This document shows, piece after piece, positions 1 to 10,169 of a DNA stretch of 64,000 nucleotides (within the stretch, counting starts at the first letter, position 1; each line of letters opens with the position of its first letter). The DNA comes from [Flexibacter] sp. ATCC 35208 (lineage in GTDB: Bacteria > Bacteroidota > Bacteroidia > Chitinophagales > Chitinophagaceae). A program made the position numbers and the translations under genes. Location: NCBI RefSeq assembly GCF_001975825.1, contig NZ_MTKN01000016.1:81597-145596 (forward strand), given 5' to 3'. The notes under the pieces are model-generated. The model was not told the origin of the DNA. It did not search any database and worked only from the letters and a program-made list of their open reading frames with translations.

Positions 1-2
1 GT

Positions 3-3000
3 GGTGGCATGCAAACCGGCAGCAATACTATCAATATTACAACAAACCGTAGCGGAAACGGTATCATAATAGGTACAATAAAACACACACATAGTTTTAC
101 ATCAGGCACATCCTATGCATTTGAAGGACCTAATAATACCATCACATTTGCAGGGGTGAACTTATTGCTTACTGCTGTTACCGTAACGGTCACCAAAGGA
201 TCGATCAGTGATTTCCCATTTGGAGGGTCTATTAACCGGGTATATAATATTCAATTAACAGGTACGGTTGTATCCCTGGCTACACTCCGGTTACACTACG
301 AAGATGTTGAACTGAATGGTAATAATGAATCTTCCAGCCAGCTATGGCATTATAATGGGTTATCATGGGGTGTATCCGGCAAAACGACTAACAGTACCAC
401 CTCTAATTACGTTGAACAAACCTTATTACTGGACGTAAGTAACCGATGGACACTCTCTGATAATATAAGCCTGGTGCGGTGGAACGGCTCTGTGAGCAGT
501 GACTGGTTTACAGCAGGCAACTGGACAACCGTACAGGGCACACCTTCAAAACCACCAGCGGCCACAGATATCGTGGAGATAGGCACAGCCGCCTTTACCA
601 ATCAACCCGTTATTGCTACCAGTGCAGCCGTAGCTAAAAGTATCACGTTTGGAAGCGTGCAGGCAGTCACGCTTACATTAAATAGCGGTGGTTCTTTAAC
701 CACACAGGGAAATATCACCGGTACATGGTCAGCCAATGCCATACATACTATCAATGCCAATAACCAGAATATTACCGTAAACGGAGATCTCACGCTCAGT
801 GATGGAACAACAAGCCATGCAATCAATCTTAACATGGGAACAGGGACCACTACTATTGCAGGTTCGCTGACAGAATCAGGCGGTGCCAATGTGACCATCT
901 CAGGGGCGGGGGCCTTGAATATAGGCGATGACTTTAATTACACCAGCGGCACCTTCACCCCTTCTACCAGCACTGTTACTTATAATGGCAGTGTGGCACA
1001 AACCGTGGCAGGAGTCACTTACAACAATCTTGCCGTGAATAAAACAGCTGGTATCGTAGCTATCAATTCCCCGGCTAATGTGAATGGTAATGTTACCGTC
1101 ACAGCAGGTGAACTGGATATCAACGCCTCCTCCACTATAACCGGGGATGTAAATATTGCCTCAGGCGCCACCCTGAATGGTGATGGCGTCACCACTACTG
1201 TAGGCGGCAATTGGAATAACAGTGGTACATTCCTATCATTAAGCGGTACCATTTTACTCAATGGCAGTGGTCCACAAACCGTTTCTGCCACTACATTTAA
1301 TAATTTTACGATTAACAAACCAGGCAGTACGGCCACACTTTCCGGGAATTTAACAATTAATGGTAATGTATTATTTAGCGCCGGTACATTGAATATTACA
1401 ACATTTACTATTAACAGAAGTTCTGTCGGTGGTACACTTACGGCTGCCAATGGAACAACACTGCTGCTCAGTGGGGCTAATAATGTACCGGCAAACTTCA
1501 ATACTTATATAGTGTGCAATACCAGTGTTATACACTTTAATGGTACCGTTGCACAAACTATACCTCCGATAATTGTGGGCACCATTATATTCAGTAACAG
1601 CGGCACTAAAACATTAACGGGTCCTCTTACAGTGAACGGTGACCTCACCATCAACAGCGGTGCTACATTCGACGCAAATAGCAATACCATAAACCTGGGC
1701 GGTAACTGGGTCAACAGCGGTACCTTTACTTCCGGTACAGGCACTGTCATCCTGAATGGAACCACTAAGACCATTACAGGTAATACCACCTTTAACAGGT
1801 TAACTATTTATGGCAGTTATGCTGTAAGTGGAAGCGATATCACCTACAATGGTCTGTTAAACATTACTTCCACCGGCTCCTTCGATGGGGGTTCAGGTCA
1901 GGCAACAATAAGCGGAGACCTGACCAACAGTGGCTCATTAATAAGTAACGGTACCACTACATTCGCAGGAACCAGTGTGCAAACCATCCGCCTCTTAAAT
2001 GCCATTACCTCGAACTCAAGCGGTATCATCAATTTTAACGGGAATGTTTCTCCTGTACTGAACTCTACCAGCGCTCCCATATTTGCAACACTCAACATCA
2101 ATAATACTGCGGGGATAAATCCCAGCGTAAACTGGACCGTAGCCATTGCATTCAACATCAGCAGCGGCGCTACGTTTAATGGGGGAGCTCCTACACATAA
2201 TATCCTGGGAAGCTTTACCAATAATGGTACCGTCACCAGCAGTGGTACAATAAATTTCACTCCTTCCGCAACACAGACTATCAAACTGGCAGGCACTAGT
2301 TTTTCAAGCACTGGTACCGTTATATTCGGGGGCTCAGGCGCTATAACTGTTACAGGTACACCTACCGCTTTAAATAATATAAACGTCACCAATATCAACG
2401 GGGTAACACCAGCAGCCAACTGGAATATAACAGGCGACTTCCTGATAGCGAATAATGCTGTTTTTAACGCGGGCAGCAATACTTTTACCGTGGCAGGAGA
2501 TATGGAAAGTGATGGTACATTAAATGGCGGCACCTCCCTGTTTACGCTGAGTGGTACCAACGCACAACTTACCGGCAGCCCTGGAACAACCTTCTATGAT
2601 CTGACAATCTCAGGCACCCTCATGGCCAATAGTGATTTTAACGTATCTCATAACTTTACCAATAATAATAGTTTTGATGCTACCATAGGAACCCTCACAA
2701 TGACTGGTTCCACTCCTTCTGTAATAAGCGGAACAGCCGCTTCTTTTGATTTGGCACAGATTGCCATCAGCAAAAATACCGGCGCTACTACTACGCTGGC
2801 AAAAAACATAACAGCTGTAACAGATCTGCATATTCACAGCGGCATACTGGATGCCGCTACATTTACCATCACCCAGGACCCCGGTGGCGGAACATTCAGC
2901 ATTGACGACAACTCATTTTTTAAAATAGGTGGTACAAATTCATTGCCCACCTTCACCACATATGCATTCGATACGTTAAGCAGCGTAGAATATAACGGAA

Positions 3001-5669
3001 GTACGCAAACAGTATCTTCTGCTACACCATATGGCTATCTCACCATTTCAACCACCGGTACTAAAACAGCTACTGCTGCTTTATATATATTAAGTGACTT
3101 CACCCTCACCAATGGCACCTTTGTTCCGGGAACGTTTGCAGATACCATCAATGGCAACTGGAATATGACAAGTGGTACTTTTACCAACACAGGAAGTACC
3201 TTTGTCTTTAACGGACCAGCACCGCAAAGTATCAACTCCACAGGAGCATTCAATAATCTCACCGTTAATAAAACGACGAATCCTATTACACTTGCCTCTA
3301 ATTTAACAACAAACGGGATACTTAAATTCAGCGCAGGTAACATACAAACAGGCAGCAGTTTTCGAGTAATAATTCCAGCAGGTGGCAGCGTCACAGGGGC
3401 CGCACAGGGTACCGGATGGGTAAATGGAAAATTACAGAAAAATATAGCTACCGGCTCTGCTGTATCCCGCACTTTTGAAATAGGCGATAATACTTCTTAT
3501 ACACCGGCTACAGTCCTTTATGCCAGTGTTACCAATTCCGGCAATCTCAGCGCTGTAACCACCACTCCGGATCATCCCAACATCGGTACTTCAGGTCTTA
3601 ACACCATCAAAAGTGTAAACCGCTACTGGTCATTTACCAACAACGCTACTGTTTTCACAACGGCATCTGTTACAGTTAACTGGGTAGCTGCAGACGTAGA
3701 TGCGGAAGCTACTACCGTAAACTTTAAGGTGGCCAGTTATAATGGATCTTCATGGTCTTTACCTACTACGATTTCTCCTCTTTCAACGTCTATACAGGGA
3801 ACAGGACTCAGCTTCGTTGGAGATATTGCTGTAGGTGAACTGGTAAACAGCGCTACCTGGACAGGCGCAACAAGCACCGACTGGTATCTTAACGGGAACT
3901 GGTCAACCGGTTTTGCCCCGCTCATTACCACTGATGCGATTATTCCTTCCAGTTTAACCAATTACCCGGTGATAACCACTGGCACAGCTACCGTACAAAG
4001 CATTACTATACAAAACGGTGCTTCCGTCACTGTCAATGGTGGCGCCATGCAGATAGCAGGTACTATTACAAATAGCGGTACTTTCACTGCCAGCAATGGT
4101 AGCATCGAACTTATAGGCATCACGGCACAAACAATACCTGCGGCCGCATTTGCAGGTAACCTGATCAAAAACCTTACAACAAACAATAGTGCAGGCGTAA
4201 CATTAGGCGGTACGTTGAAGGTCTCCGACGTATTAAAAGCCACTACCGGTCAGTTCAGCACAGGCGGTTTCCTTACCCTCCTGTCCACAGCTACGCAAAC
4301 AGCGTTGATAGATGGCAGTGGATCAGGTTATGTAACAGGCAACGTAACCATGCAACGCTATCTGGCTTCCGGTTTTGGTTATAAATATGTCAGCTCCCCT
4401 TTCACAGCTGCAACAGTGAATGAATTTGCTAATGACCTGAATCTGGCCGCCACCTTCCCTACTTTTTATAAGTACGTAGAGAACCAGGCTTCCTCAGGAT
4501 ATACTGTCTATACAACGGCTACGAGCATACTCACACCCATGGTGGGATATTCTGCCAACTTTGGCAGTTCTTCATCGCCTAAAACAATTGATATGACAGG
4601 CGTGGTGAATAATGGTACCATTACCTCGCCAACAATATACAACCATAACCAGCCGTACACACTCGGTTTTAACCTGGCAGGAAATCCCTACCCTTCTCCG
4701 GTCGACTGGAACGCTTCGGGGGGATGGACAAAAACAAACATTGATAACGCGCTTTATTATTTCAATGCCGGTAATACCAACCAATATACCGGTACTTACT
4801 CCACTTATATCAATGGAATTTCCAGCGATGGCATAGCCAATAATATCATTCCTGCCATGCAGGGATTCTTTGTCCATGTAAGCAATGGCACCTATCCTGT
4901 TACCGCATCTTTTGCTGTTAATAACACCGCCAGGGTAAACAACCTGACGCCTAACTATCACAGGGATGCACCATCAACTGTTCCATTACTTCGCCTCAAT
5001 GCATCCTTTGCAGATGAAGCTATGCCGGAAGATGCAACTGTTATCTATTTTGATCATTCCGCTACCCTTTCAACGGACCCTGAAATGGATGCGCTTAAAC
5101 TGATCAATACAGATCCTTTGGTGCCTAATCTCTATTCATTATCCGATACGACAAAACTATCTATCCATGCCCTTCCTTATGTGCAGGATAGCTCCAGCAG
5201 GATACCGTTAGGATTGATCACGCAAAGGTCAGGATGGATTACGTTTAAAGTACAGGACCTTGAGAGAATACCTTCCGGTCTGCACATTTATCTGCACGAT
5301 GAAAAAACAAATATTACCCAGGACCTGCAACGTAACCCCAGTTATCGCCAACTCATTGAAACAGGAAAATACAACGACCGCTTCTCGCTGGTATTTAGTC
5401 TGAAAGACCTTTCTCCATCCGAAGAAAATGCGACTGATACATTTAACGTGTACAGTGCCGGTCGCAAAATATACGTATACCTGGACCTTGCTTCAGGAGA
5501 TAAAGCCGGTATTATGTTAAGTAATATGTCCGGACAGGTAATCCTGCGTCAACAATTATCAGGCAAAGGTTATCACGACCTGGGACCTTCGTTCAGCAGT
5601 GGCCTCTATATAGTAAGTTACTATTCGCAGAAAGGATTGCGATCTAAGAAAGTTTTTGTAGGATATTAA
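3..5669 (+). CDS. Giant repetitive surface protein with T9SS type A sorting tail (5' end outside window)
   Basis: The frame is open to the window edge and no signal peptide is visible, so the true start lies upstream and the first ATG at position 9 is not trusted. About 1,880 residues are visible. They are dominated by Thr/Asn/Ser/Gly-rich imperfect repeats of the kind NNLTVNKT, GNLTINGN and SGTGTVILNG, which suggest stacked beta-strands. Two modules with the pattern W-x-G-x(4)-DW-x(5)-NW sit near residues 158 and 1285. A globular part follows near residues 1430-1650. The last 80 residues (GRKIYVYL, then LYIVSYYSQKGLRSKKVFV) fit a type A C-terminal sorting domain, which directs proteins through T9SS to the cell surface or outside. 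Adhesion is an inference; no enzyme motif is seen. Confidence 0.85.
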   Translation, partial: GGMQTGSNTINITTNRSGNGIIIGTIKHTHSFTSGTSYAFEGPNNTITFAGVNLLLTAVTVTVTKGSISDFPFGGSINRVYNIQLTGTVVSLATLRLHYEDVELNGNNESSSQLWHYNGLSWGVSGKTTNSTTSNYVEQTLLLDVSNRWTLSDNISLVRWNGSVSSDWFTAGNWTTVQGTPSKPPAATDIVEIGTAAFTNQPVIATSAAVAKSITFGSVQAVTLTLNSGGSLTTQGNITGTWSANAIHTINANNQNITVNGDLTLSDGTTSHAINLNMGTGTTTIAGSLTESGGANVTISGAGALNIGDDFNYTSGTFTPSTSTVTYNGSVAQTVAGVTYNNLAVNKTAGIVAINSPANVNGNVTVTAGELDINASSTITGDVNIASGATLNGDGVTTTVGGNWNNSGTFLSLSGTILLNGSGPQTVSATTFNNFTINKPGSTATLSGNLTINGNVLFSAGTLNITTFTINRSSVGGTLTAANGTTLLLSGANNVPANFNTYIVCNTSVIHFNGTVAQTIPPIIVGTIIFSNSGTKTLTGPLTVNGDLTINSGATFDANSNTINLGGNWVNSGTFTSGTGTVILNGTTKTITGNTTFNRLTIYGSYAVSGSDITYNGLLNITSTGSFDGGSGQATISGDLTNSGSLISNGTTTFAGTSVQTIRLLNAITSNSSGIINFNGNVSPVLNSTSAPIFATLNINNTAGINPSVNWTVAIAFNISSGATFNGGAPTHNILGSFTNNGTVTSSGTINFTPSATQTIKLAGTSFSSTGTVIFGGSGAITVTGTPTALNNINVTNINGVTPAANWNITGDFLIANNAVFNAGSNTFTVAGDMESDGTLNGGTSLFTLSGTNAQLTGSPGTTFYDLTISGTLMANSDFNVSHNFTNNNSFDATIGTLTMTGSTPSVISGTAASFDLAQIAISKNTGATTTLAKNITAVTDLHIHSGILDAATFTITQDPGGGTFSIDDNSFFKIGGTNSLPTFTTYAFDTLSSVEYNGSTQTVSSATPYGYLTISTTGTKTATAALYILSDFTLTNGTFVPGTFADTINGNWNMTSGTFTNTGSTFVFNGPAPQSINSTGAFNNLTVNKTTNPITLASNLTTNGILKFSAGNIQTGSSFRVIIPAGGSVTGAAQGTGWVNGKLQKNIATGSAVSRTFEIGDNTSYTPATVLYASVTNSGNLSAVTTTPDHPNIGTSGLNTIKSVNRYWSFTNNATVFTTASVTVNWVAADVDAEATTVNFKVASYNGSSWSLPTTISPLSTSIQGTGLSFVGDIAVGELVNSATWTGATSTDWYLNGNWSTGFAPLITTDAIIPSSLTNYPVITTGTATVQSITIQNGASVTVNGGAMQIAGTITNSGTFTASNGSIELIGITAQTIPAAAFAGNLIKNLTTNNSAGVTLGGTLKVSDVLKATTGQFSTGGFLTLLSTATQTALIDGSGSGYVTGNVTMQRYLASGFGYKYVSSPFTAATVNEFANDLNLAATFPTFYKYVENQASSGYTVYTTATSILTPMVGYSANFGSSSSPKTIDMTGVVNNGTITSPTIYNHNQPYTLGFNLAGNPYPSPVDWNASGGWTKTNIDNALYYFNAGNTNQYTGTYSTYINGISSDGIANNIIPAMQGFFVHVSNGTYPVTASFAVNNTARVNNLTPNYHRDAPSTVPLLRLNASFADEAMPEDATVIYFDHSATLSTDPEMDALKLINTDPLVPNLYSLSDTTKLSIHALPYVQDSSSRIPLGLITQRSGWITFKVQDLERIPSGLHIYLHDEKTNITQDLQRNPSYRQLIETGKYNDRFSLVFSLKDLSPSEENATDTFNVYSAGRKIYVYLDLASGDKAGIMLSNMSGQVILRQQLSGKGYHDLGPSFSSGLYIVSYYSQKGLRSKKVFVGY

Positions 5670-5797
5670 ACTCAATATCGTTTGATTAATTTCTATGTAG
5701 GTAATTCAATTTTACTTTTGAACAAAATAGAGCCATGTGACCAATGCTGGAATTGGGCTTAGATATATTTCAGAAGAAAACCCGATTCCAATCTCAC

Positions 5798-6769
5798 TTA
5801 AATAGATTTTACCTGCTTCCACATTTCCTCATTCACTGGAATACCTTCCAGTAAATTTTCCATTCTTGTCTTATAAGTATTCTCTCCCGGAAAACTAATC
5901 TGATCTGGATTTTCAGATTTGGTATATTCTAAGATACCCGCTATCAAACTTTCATGGAAATCAGGTTTATGAATCGCAATGAAACATTGTGACACGCCAA
6001 ACTCCTTTCCACTAGCTGTAATCTGCTCTACAGAGCGTCCCCCGGTCAGGGCTCCTAATAACACATCCAACATGAGGGCCAATCCGGAACCTTTCCATAA
6101 ACCAATAGGTAATGCTCTCTTTGTTTTCCTTATCTCTGCAGGGTCCTTTGTAAGTGCTCCATTACTGTCATATCCTCCTTCGAATGGTAGTTCTTTTTGT
6201 TTCAATTCATACTCCTGCATCTTGCCATAAGAATACTGAGACATGGCCATATCCAGCACAATTGGGTGTTCAGGGCGGGGTACAGCTATTACTAATGGGT
6301 TATTGCCAAGGCGGGGAACTGTACCTCCCCAGGGCGGCATGCTACCCATTGCATTGGTAAAACAAATACCTATACAATCTGCCTGGGCTGCCTGCCAGCC
6401 GTAAGTACCTCCACGCATCCAGTGGTTGGTATTCCGGATGCCTACAATACCGACACCGTATTGTTTAGCCAGTTCGATTCCCCGATCCATACATACAGTG
6501 GCATTGAACATACCAGCACCATTGTATCCTTCCCATGTTTCAATCAGACCATGTTTCTCAACCATTTCCGGAGTGGCATTGGGGTCTACGAGGCCATCTT
6601 TTATCAATTGCGCAAATACAGGAAAACGGTTTAATCCGTGGGAATAGACACCGTCACGGCTGTTATCAGCAAAGATACCGGCTACAATGCCGGCCTTTGC
6701 AGTGTCAAAACCAAGGTCAATCAATTTCTCTATAAAAACCTGTTTAAGCTCTTCATACTTTACTCTCAT
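5798..6769 (-). CDS. yiaK: 2,3-diketo-L-gulonate reductase (3-dehydro-L-gulonate 2-dehydrogenase), Ldh family
   Basis: A 323-residue member of the malate/L-lactate dehydrogenase (Ldh) family. It closely resembles E. coli YiaK across its length: SHGLNRFP near residue 45, NHWMRGGTYGWQAA near 115, TNAMGSMPPWGG, and WKGSGLALMLDVLLG in the C-terminal half. The family reaction is NAD(P)H-dependent reduction of 2,3-diketo-L-gulonate to 3-dehydro-L-gulonate in the cytoplasm, part of L-ascorbate or sugar-acid catabolism. No other yia-type genes are nearby. It lies 64 bases downstream of the export operon on the same strand, so readthrough is possible. Identity as YiaK is well supported by motifs; the physiological substrate here is inferred. 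Confidence 0.85.
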   Translation of the reverse strand: MRVKYEELKQVFIEKLIDLGFDTAKAGIVAGIFADNSRDGVYSHGLNRFPVFAQLIKDGLVDPNATPEMVEKHGLIETWEGYNGAGMFNATVCMDRGIELAKQYGVGIVGIRNTNHWMRGGTYGWQAAQADCIGICFTNAMGSMPPWGGTVPRLGNNPLVIAVPRPEHPIVLDMAMSQYSYGKMQEYELKQKELPFEGGYDSNGALTKDPAEIRKTKRALPIGLWKGSGLALMLDVLLGALTGGRSVEQITASGKEFGVSQCFIAIHKPDFHESLIAGILEYTKSENPDQISFPGENTYKTRMENLLEGIPVNEEMWKQVKSI

Positions 6770-6833
6770 GATAAAATAATTTATTTATACTGCAACAAAA
6801 ATTGCAGGATAATGATCAACCCAATGTTATCCC

Positions 6834-8054
6834 CTACTCATACCTCAACGCCTCTATCGGATCCAACCTCGATGCCTTCTGTGCCGGATAATATCCAAAA
6901 AATACCCCCGTAGCCGCACACACCAAAAATGACAACACTATTGACGACTCCGACACCAACGTTGGCCAGGACAAAAATATCGTTATCAACTTCGCAGAAG
7001 TGATCCCTAATACCACCCCAATTATCCCTCCCGTTATACTAATCATAATCGCTTCTATCAAAAACTGCATCAATATATCAATCCCTCTCGCGCCTATTGA
7101 CATCCTCAACCCTATCTCCCTCGTACGCTCCGTCACTGACACATACATGATATTCATAATCCCAATACCTCCTATCACCAACGAAATACCGGCTATCGCC
7201 GTCAATAATATAGTCAGCAAATTGCTCGTAGAACTCAATGTAGCGATCAACTCCGCCATCGTGCGCACCTGAAAATCGTCCTCATCTGCTGCACGCAGTC
7301 GATGCTGTTTGCGAAGTATACTCGTGATCTCATCTGTCGCCGCATCCGAAGCACTTTCATTCACCGCCGATGCATAGATGGTTCGAAAATAAATAGACGC
7401 TAATATCCTCTTCTGCACAGTCGTATACGGCGCAATGATCGCATCGTCCTGATCCTGCCCGAAGGAGCTCTGTCCCTTGGCTTCCAGCACACCTATTACC
7501 TGAAAAGGAATATTATTAAAGCGAATGATTTTCCCAATAGGATTATCGCCACTGGGGAATAAATTAGTTACTACCGTCTGACCTAATAAACACACTTTTG
7601 CTGATGCACGGACATCTTCTTCACTGAAAGGTATACCGTCCTTCAGGGCCCATTGACGAATATCTAAATAAGACGGACTCACGCCATAAATAGTAGTCGG
7701 CCAGTTCAGCGCGCCATTGATCGATTGTCCGCTGCTATTTGCTGCTGGCGATACCGCACTTACATTTTCCGCCTGCTTACGGATGGCCTTTACATCATCA
7801 ATAGTCAGGGTATTTACTGAGGTCCCTCCCAGCCTGGCCCCACCAGCCACATTGCTGCTGGGCAGAATAGTGATCATATTGGATCCCATGCTGGATAACT
7901 GGGACTGAATGCTCTCTTTACTCCCCTGTCCAATCGCCACCATAGCTATCACAGCCGCCACACCGATGATAATACCCAGCATGGTCAAAAAAGCCCGCAG
8001 CTTATTGCGGAGCAGGGCTTTGAAAGCAATCCTGATGAGGTTTAATATATTCAT
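6834..8054 (-). CDS. MacB-type ABC transporter permease
   Basis: About 406 residues from the ATG at 8054, which starts four bases after the stop of the ATPase gene; an upstream in-frame ATG at 8069 would overlap that gene. Residues 10-40 form the first membrane segment after the typical NLIRIAFKALLRNKLRAFLT start. A periplasmic MacB_PCD region follows. The C-terminal FtsX domain carries three membrane segments and the family stretch GIGIMNIMYVSVTERTREIG. MacB-type permeases do not move substrate through the membrane. They drive export from the periplasm through a TolC duct. The usual MacB has permease and ATPase in one chain; here they are split, as is common in Bacteroidota. The substrate is unknown. 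Confidence 0.9.
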   Translation of the reverse strand: MNILNLIRIAFKALLRNKLRAFLTMLGIIIGVAAVIAMVAIGQGSKESIQSQLSSMGSNMITILPSSNVAGGARLGGTSVNTLTIDDVKAIRKQAENVSAVSPAANSSGQSINGALNWPTTIYGVSPSYLDIRQWALKDGIPFSEEDVRASAKVCLLGQTVVTNLFPSGDNPIGKIIRFNNIPFQVIGVLEAKGQSSFGQDQDDAIIAPYTTVQKRILASIYFRTIYASAVNESASDAATDEITSILRKQHRLRAADEDDFQVRTMAELIATLSSTSNLLTILLTAIAGISLVIGGIGIMNIMYVSVTERTREIGLRMSIGARGIDILMQFLIEAIMISITGGIIGVVLGITSAKLITIFLSWPTLVSESSIVLSFLVCAATGVFFGYYPAQKASRLDPIEALRYE

Positions 8055-8058
8055 ATGT

Positions 8059-8808
8059 TTAATAATCATCTGAGACCGGCAGCGAAGCCAATGCTTCCTT
8101 TGCAGATCTTACATTTTCATTCTTTGTATCTTTCACCACTTTCCCATCACGCAACATGACCGTACGACTACTAAATGCAGCAATGTCCGGTTCGTGGGTA
8201 ACGAAGACAATTGTTTTGCCCTGCTCCCTGTTTAGCTCCTGCATAAGGGCCATAATCTCGTAGGATGTTCGCGTATCCAGGTTTCCCGTCGCTTCATCCG
8301 CTAATATCATCACAGGTTCATTTACCAGCGCACGGGCTATGGCCACACGCTGCTGTTGTCCACCAGATAGCTGATTGGGCGTATGGTCCATGCGCTCTGC
8401 CAATTTCACCGCTTCCAGTGAATGTATAGCTTTCTTACGACGATCCTCATGACTGATCTCCATATTGTACAGCAAAGGCAGTTCTACATTCTCCAATGCA
8501 GATGTACGCGGAAGCAGGTTGTAAGACTGAAACACAAATCCTATTTTACGATTGCGTAGCTGCGCCAGTTCATTCCGGGAAAGTTGTCCGATGTTTACAC
8601 CATCCAGTAAGTATGTGCCTTCTGTAGGTTTGTCAAGACAACCCAGTATGTTTAGTAAAGTTGTTTTACCGGAGCCACTGCTTCCCATGATGGTGATGAA
8701 CTCCCCCGCAAACACATCGAAGGTGACGCCTTTGAGCGCTCGAACAATTTCTGTGCCCATGCGGAACTCCCTTTTTATTTGTTGTATTTCCAGTATCTTT
8801 TTGCTCAT
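8059..8808 (-). CDS. MacB/LolD-type ABC transporter ATP-binding protein
   Basis: A 249-residue nucleotide-binding subunit. Walker [10 protein letters not shown] is near residue 43, the Q-loop [18 protein letters not shown] near 90, the signature LSGGQQQR near 145, Walker [14 protein letters not shown] near 165, and the switch histidine in VTHE near 205. These fit the MacB/LolD class of short ATPases. It should energise the permease encoded just downstream (gap of four bases) and work with the membrane-fusion protein and TolC-like channel encoded upstream. The order of transcription is TolC, MacA-like, ATPase, permease. Confidence 0.92.
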   Translation of the reverse strand: MSKKILEIQQIKREFRMGTEIVRALKGVTFDVFAGEFITIMGSSGSGKTTLLNILGCLDKPTEGTYLLDGVNIGQLSRNELAQLRNRKIGFVFQSYNLLPRTSALENVELPLLYNMEISHEDRRKKAIHSLEAVKLAERMDHTPNQLSGGQQQRVAIARALVNEPVMILADEATGNLDTRTSYEIMALMQELNREQGKTIVFVTHEPDIAAFSSRTVMLRDGKVVKDTKNENVRSAKEALASLPVSDDY

Positions 8809-8896
8809 CGTTTAAAATGAATGGAACAGACGAAAACCCGCCTGCAAATGAATCGAAAAAACAGTCATCAACCGTCTGTTAATGAAAGATATTAAA

Positions 8897-10147
8897 TCAT
8901 CGTTTTCTCCGCTGCGGCATAAACGGACTACTACCAGAACCTGAAGTCTTTGTCCCCTTACTCTCCGCCTCCTGCATCATTGCCGTTATCACATCATCAT
9001 TTTCTGTCAACCCTGAAATTACCTCTGCATGCGTATTATCATTCAACCCAATAATCACCTTTCTCTGCACCAACGAATCTCCCTGTCTCACCCACACATA
9101 AGTAGTCGTTACTTTCGACGTATCCGCATGCTGCCTCCTCACTGTATCCTGCGCCCCTCCCGTTACAGGCTTTGATAACTTATGCTTCTCGGCCGCCGCA
9201 GGTGCTATACTCACCACTGTAAATTTCTTTGACATCGCTGAATCTGGCTTAAACATCAACGCCTTTGCAGGAACCAATAACGCATGATACTTTTCTGCCG
9301 TATAAATAGTTACCGTTGCCGTCATACCCGGCTTCAATTTCATATCTTCATTCGGCGCACTGATAATCGTGGTATATGTAACCACATTTGAAGACACCGA
9401 AGGTTTCAAGCGTATCTCTTCTACCTTGCCGGAAAATTCATCCTCCAGGAACGCATCTACCGTAAAGGATACACGCTGACTATCTTTTACATTCCCTATA
9501 TCCGCCTCATCCACATTGGCCTGCACCTGCATCTTCGTAATATCTTTCGCTAATATAAACAACGTAGGCGTGCTAAAACTTGCTGCCACTGTCTGTCCTA
9601 CACTCACAGAACGGCTCAAAACGACTCCGTCAATCGGTGAATAAATTTCTGTAAAGAATAAGTTCCGCTTCGCAGTCGCCAACGATGCCCGAGCACTTTC
9701 CACACTTGCTTTCGCCGCCTGGTACAGATACTTCGCATTGTCATAGTCTGCTTTGCTCACCGCACCTACATTATATAGTTGTTCTTCTCTTTTGAACTGT
9801 GCTTCTTCATAGATCAACTGACTCTGCGAACTGGCCAGATTACCTTTGTTCCGATCCACTTCTGCCTGCAACAATACCTTGTCCAGCTCAGCGATCAATT
9901 GGCCCTTCTTCACCTGCGAATTAAAGTCAGCATAAATGTACTTGAGCGTACCAGATACCTGCGTACCTACTGCTACAGTATCTACTGGCTGCACATATCC
10001 AGTCGCTGTGACGCTCGTATATATATGACCGTATTTCGGCTTTTCCGTTTCAATGAACACCGGCATCTCTTTCTTTCTAAAAAAGAAAAACCATACGGCT
10101 AATACAGCCACCACGATCAATATTATTATAAGGACCTTTTTATTCAT
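8897..10147 (-). CDS. HlyD/MacA-type periplasmic adaptor of the tripartite efflux pump
   Basis: A 416-residue membrane-fusion protein. Residues 4-22 form one membrane anchor followed by FFFRKK. A biotinyl-lipoyl-like half near residues 65-80 (QVSGTLKYIYADFNSQVKKG), a long alpha-helical hairpin near residues 95-165, the second half (IYSPIDGVVLSRSVSVGQTV) and a beta-barrel follow, ending in a Ser/Gly/Arg-rich tail. It should link the inner-membrane ABC pair to the outer-membrane TolC-type channel. A linker of about 45 polar residues near 310-350, between the barrel and the last beta domain, is longer than in many MacA proteins. It lies 22 bases after the TolC gene and 88 bases before the ATPase gene. 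Confidence 0.9.
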   Translation of the reverse strand: MNKKVLIIILIVVAVLAVWFFFFRKKEMPVFIETEKPKYGHIYTSVTATGYVQPVDTVAVGTQVSGTLKYIYADFNSQVKKGQLIAELDKVLLQAEVDRNKGNLASSQSQLIYEEAQFKREEQLYNVGAVSKADYDNAKYLYQAAKASVESARASLATAKRNLFFTEIYSPIDGVVLSRSVSVGQTVAASFSTPTLFILAKDITKMQVQANVDEADIGNVKDSQRVSFTVDAFLEDEFSGKVEEIRLKPSVSSNVVTYTTIISAPNEDMKLKPGMTATVTIYTAEKYHALLVPAKALMFKPDSAMSKKFTVVSIAPAAAEKHKLSKPVTGGAQDTVRRQHADTSKVTTTYVWVRQGDSLVQRKVIIGLNDNTHAEVISGLTENDDVITAMMQEAESKGTKTSGSGSSPFMPQRRKR

Positions 10148-10169
10148 CCTATATCAGTTTATACAAATT

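Noticed and set aside
3..4600. Repeats in the giant surface-protein gene as a CRISPR array or DNA repeat
   Set aside because: The repeats are diverged at DNA level and follow the protein frame, with irregular length; there are no constant repeats with unique spacers and no cas genes.
5748..5790. Hairpin between the giant surface-protein gene and yiaK
   Set aside because: Ten-base stem with a wobble, a 23-base loop and no T-run; too weak to call a terminator.
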